From the NCBI GenBank assembly GCA_041746855.1, contig JBGTGG010000143.1, positions 1 to 64,000 of the forward strand: DNA of 64,000 nt, in the 5' to 3' direction. This stretch comes from JBGTGG01 sp041746855. Lineage in GTDB: Bacteria > Bacteroidota > Bacteroidia > Cytophagales > Cyclobacteriaceae. Position numbers and translations under genes: made by a program. Position 1 is the stretch's first letter. The number at the start of each line of letters is the position of its first letter. The notes below the pieces were generated by a model that worked only from the letters and a program-made list of their open reading frames with translations, had not been told where the DNA came from and did not search any database. This document shows, piece after piece, positions 62,867 through 64,000 of the stretch.

Positions 62867-64000
62867 ATGAAAAATATAGTTAACCTAAGAAAAACTTTAT
62901 TAGTAATGGTGGTGATGCTAAGTGCTACCGCCTGTGATAAGGATTTTGAAGACATCAATACCAATATGAATGTGCCAACGTCAGTTCCACCTGACCTCTT
63001 GTTATCCGGAGTTATCCGCAACACGCTCAATAACCAAGTAGGAGAAGCGTGGGGAATTGGGAATATAGTTGTTCAACATACTGCCAAAATCCAATTTGTG
63101 AATGAAGACCGATACCAATGGAATGAACAAAATGGTATTTGGAATACGGTTTATGGCAATATGAGAAACCTACAAAACATTATTGATATTGCAGAGAAAG
63201 CTACCCCTGTTCAAAATAACTACCTGGGCGTAGCTTTGGTGATGAAATCATGGATGTTTTCGTTGGCCACCGATGCGTATGGTGATATACCTTACACTGA
63301 AGCTGCGAAGGGAAAAACCAGTGGTATTTATCTTACCACCTATGATACGCAGGAATCTATCTATGATGGGATTTTAGCGGATCTGGAAACGGCAAACGAA
63401 ATTCTCGGAACAAGTGCTGAAGCTCTGTCGGGAGACCTTTTATATGGTGGAGGTGCAAGTGCGATTCTCCAGTGGAAAAAACTTGCAAACTCGCTTCGCT
63501 TACGCTACCTGATGCGAATTTCGAACAAACGGGATGTCAGCGCTGCGATGCAGGAGATTATCGACAATCCAACTGACAACCCAATTTTTGAAGACAATGA
63601 AGATAACGCGCATTTAATTTATCAGGCAGCAGCACCAAACCAATGGCCTTTGTATACAACCCGTGTTGGTTCGTTTGATGAATTCCGGTTGAGCAAAACA
63701 TTGGGCGATGTTTTGGAATCGTATAGTGATCCGAGATTGGCGGTGTTTGCACGCCCTACCCAAAATTCGGTGACTGCCGGTACCCCAGTAATTGAGGGAA
63801 TACCAAATGGGTTAGAAGATACACAGGCACTTAGTTATAATGGCGGCCCCCAAAATATTTCCAGAGTAGGCTATACTTTTGCCTGTTTAGTTTGTAATGA
63901 CAATGGGCAGGCAGTACCAGTTCCCAATGCTGCAAGAAGCTTATTGATGACTTTTTCTGAACTTCAATTTATTTTGGCCGAAGCAAGGGAAAGAAACTTG
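62867..64000 (+). CDS. SusD/RagB-family lipoprotein (3' end outside window)
   Basis: 378 codons are visible from the ATG at 62867; the frame is open to the window edge. Type II signal peptide with lipobox SATAC (Cys23). The mature N terminus DKDFEDINTNMNVP and the helical TPR-like body (ILQWKKLANSLRLRYLMRIS, MTFSELQFILAEARERN) are typical SusD-like features; the last segment marks the conserved C-terminal half. It sits on the SusC barrel as a lid and binds the nutrient at the cell surface. Confidence 0.92.
   Translation, partial: MKNIVNLRKTLLVMVVMLSATACDKDFEDINTNMNVPTSVPPDLLLSGVIRNTLNNQVGEAWGIGNIVVQHTAKIQFVNEDRYQWNEQNGIWNTVYGNMRNLQNIIDIAEKATPVQNNYLGVALVMKSWMFSLATDAYGDIPYTEAAKGKTSGIYLTTYDTQESIYDGILADLETANEILGTSAEALSGDLLYGGGASAILQWKKLANSLRLRYLMRISNKRDVSAAMQEIIDNPTDNPIFEDNEDNAHLIYQAAAPNQWPLYTTRVGSFDEFRLSKTLGDVLESYSDPRLAVFARPTQNSVTAGTPVIEGIPNGLEDTQALSYNGGPQNISRVGYTFACLVCNDNGQAVPVPNAARSLLMTFSELQFILAEARERNL

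Noticed and set aside
1..64000. tRNA, rRNA, riboswitch, transposase or prophage
   Set aside because: Intergenic gaps were read on both strands and none showed a cloverleaf, rRNA core, known riboswitch core or mobile-element gene; small unknown RNAs cannot be excluded by eye.

Overview
The window is a chromosomal segment from a member of the Bacteroidota, most likely the Cytophagia (Cytophagales). The evidence is several very large secreted proteins with type IX secretion (T9SS) C-terminal sorting domains, a PorP/SprF-family protein, a SusC/SusD pair, Bacteroidota-specific families (DUF4301, DUF5690, Porin_10-like) and -7 promoter elements of the form TAnnTTTG in place of a sigma-70 TATAAT box. 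I saw no rRNA, tRNA, CRISPR array, transposase or phage gene.

Layout. (1) 1-21056: three giant secreted proteins on the minus strand, each starting with a signal peptide and an alpha/beta-hydrolase (PHB-depolymerase-like esterase) domain. The first is cut by the window edge. The second carries PA14 and FN3 domains and a type A sorting tail. The third has 15 PKD/REJ-like repeats and a gliding-type (type B) tail, and is followed by a PorP/SprF protein fused to a SPOR domain. Between them, on the plus strand, lies a sugar-modification block: GT2, VioA-like aminotransferase, PglD/VioB-like acetyltransferase and membrane SGNH hydrolase. (2) 21495-26230: a minus-strand exopolysaccharide operon with a CheY-like receiver, a receiver-like/WcaJ sugar-transferase fusion and three glycosyltransferases. 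(3) 26547-33305: an SDR, a compact menaquinone operon (menI-menF-menD-menB-menE) and a histidine phosphatase. (4) 33284-40272: a TPR protein, degenerate zinc-ribbon coiled coil and Nif3 operon diverging from lpxK, a porin and miaE. (5) 40274-45896: a T9SS Asp-box protein, a small lipoprotein and a secreted conserved protein. (6) 46036-52799: housekeeping and orphan genes (ABC permease, FabK-like flavoprotein, VOC, DUF1905, DUF4301, secreted metallo-beta-lactamase fold, JmjC-like cupin), with a triple-hairpin intergenic element at 49319-49406.

(7) 52974-64000 is the most interesting part, a putative phosphonate-utilisation island. It encodes a PhnZ-like HD oxygenase with every diiron ligand and substrate-gating residue I can recall, a phosphonatase-like HAD (DLAGT motif, cap lysine present), a secreted unknown protein, a DUF5690 membrane protein with GlpT/UhpT-like phosphate-binding motifs, a PHP-family phosphatase, a TIGR03364-type FAD amine oxidoreductase, an XRE-cupin regulator with a perfect palindromic operator next to its start, and a SusC/SusD pair. 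The model is outer-membrane uptake by SusCD, inner-membrane transport by DUF5690, amine oxidation by the flavoenzyme, and C-P cleavage by the HD oxygenase and/or the HAD enzyme. Enzyme families are supported by sequence motifs. Joint function and substrate are inference.
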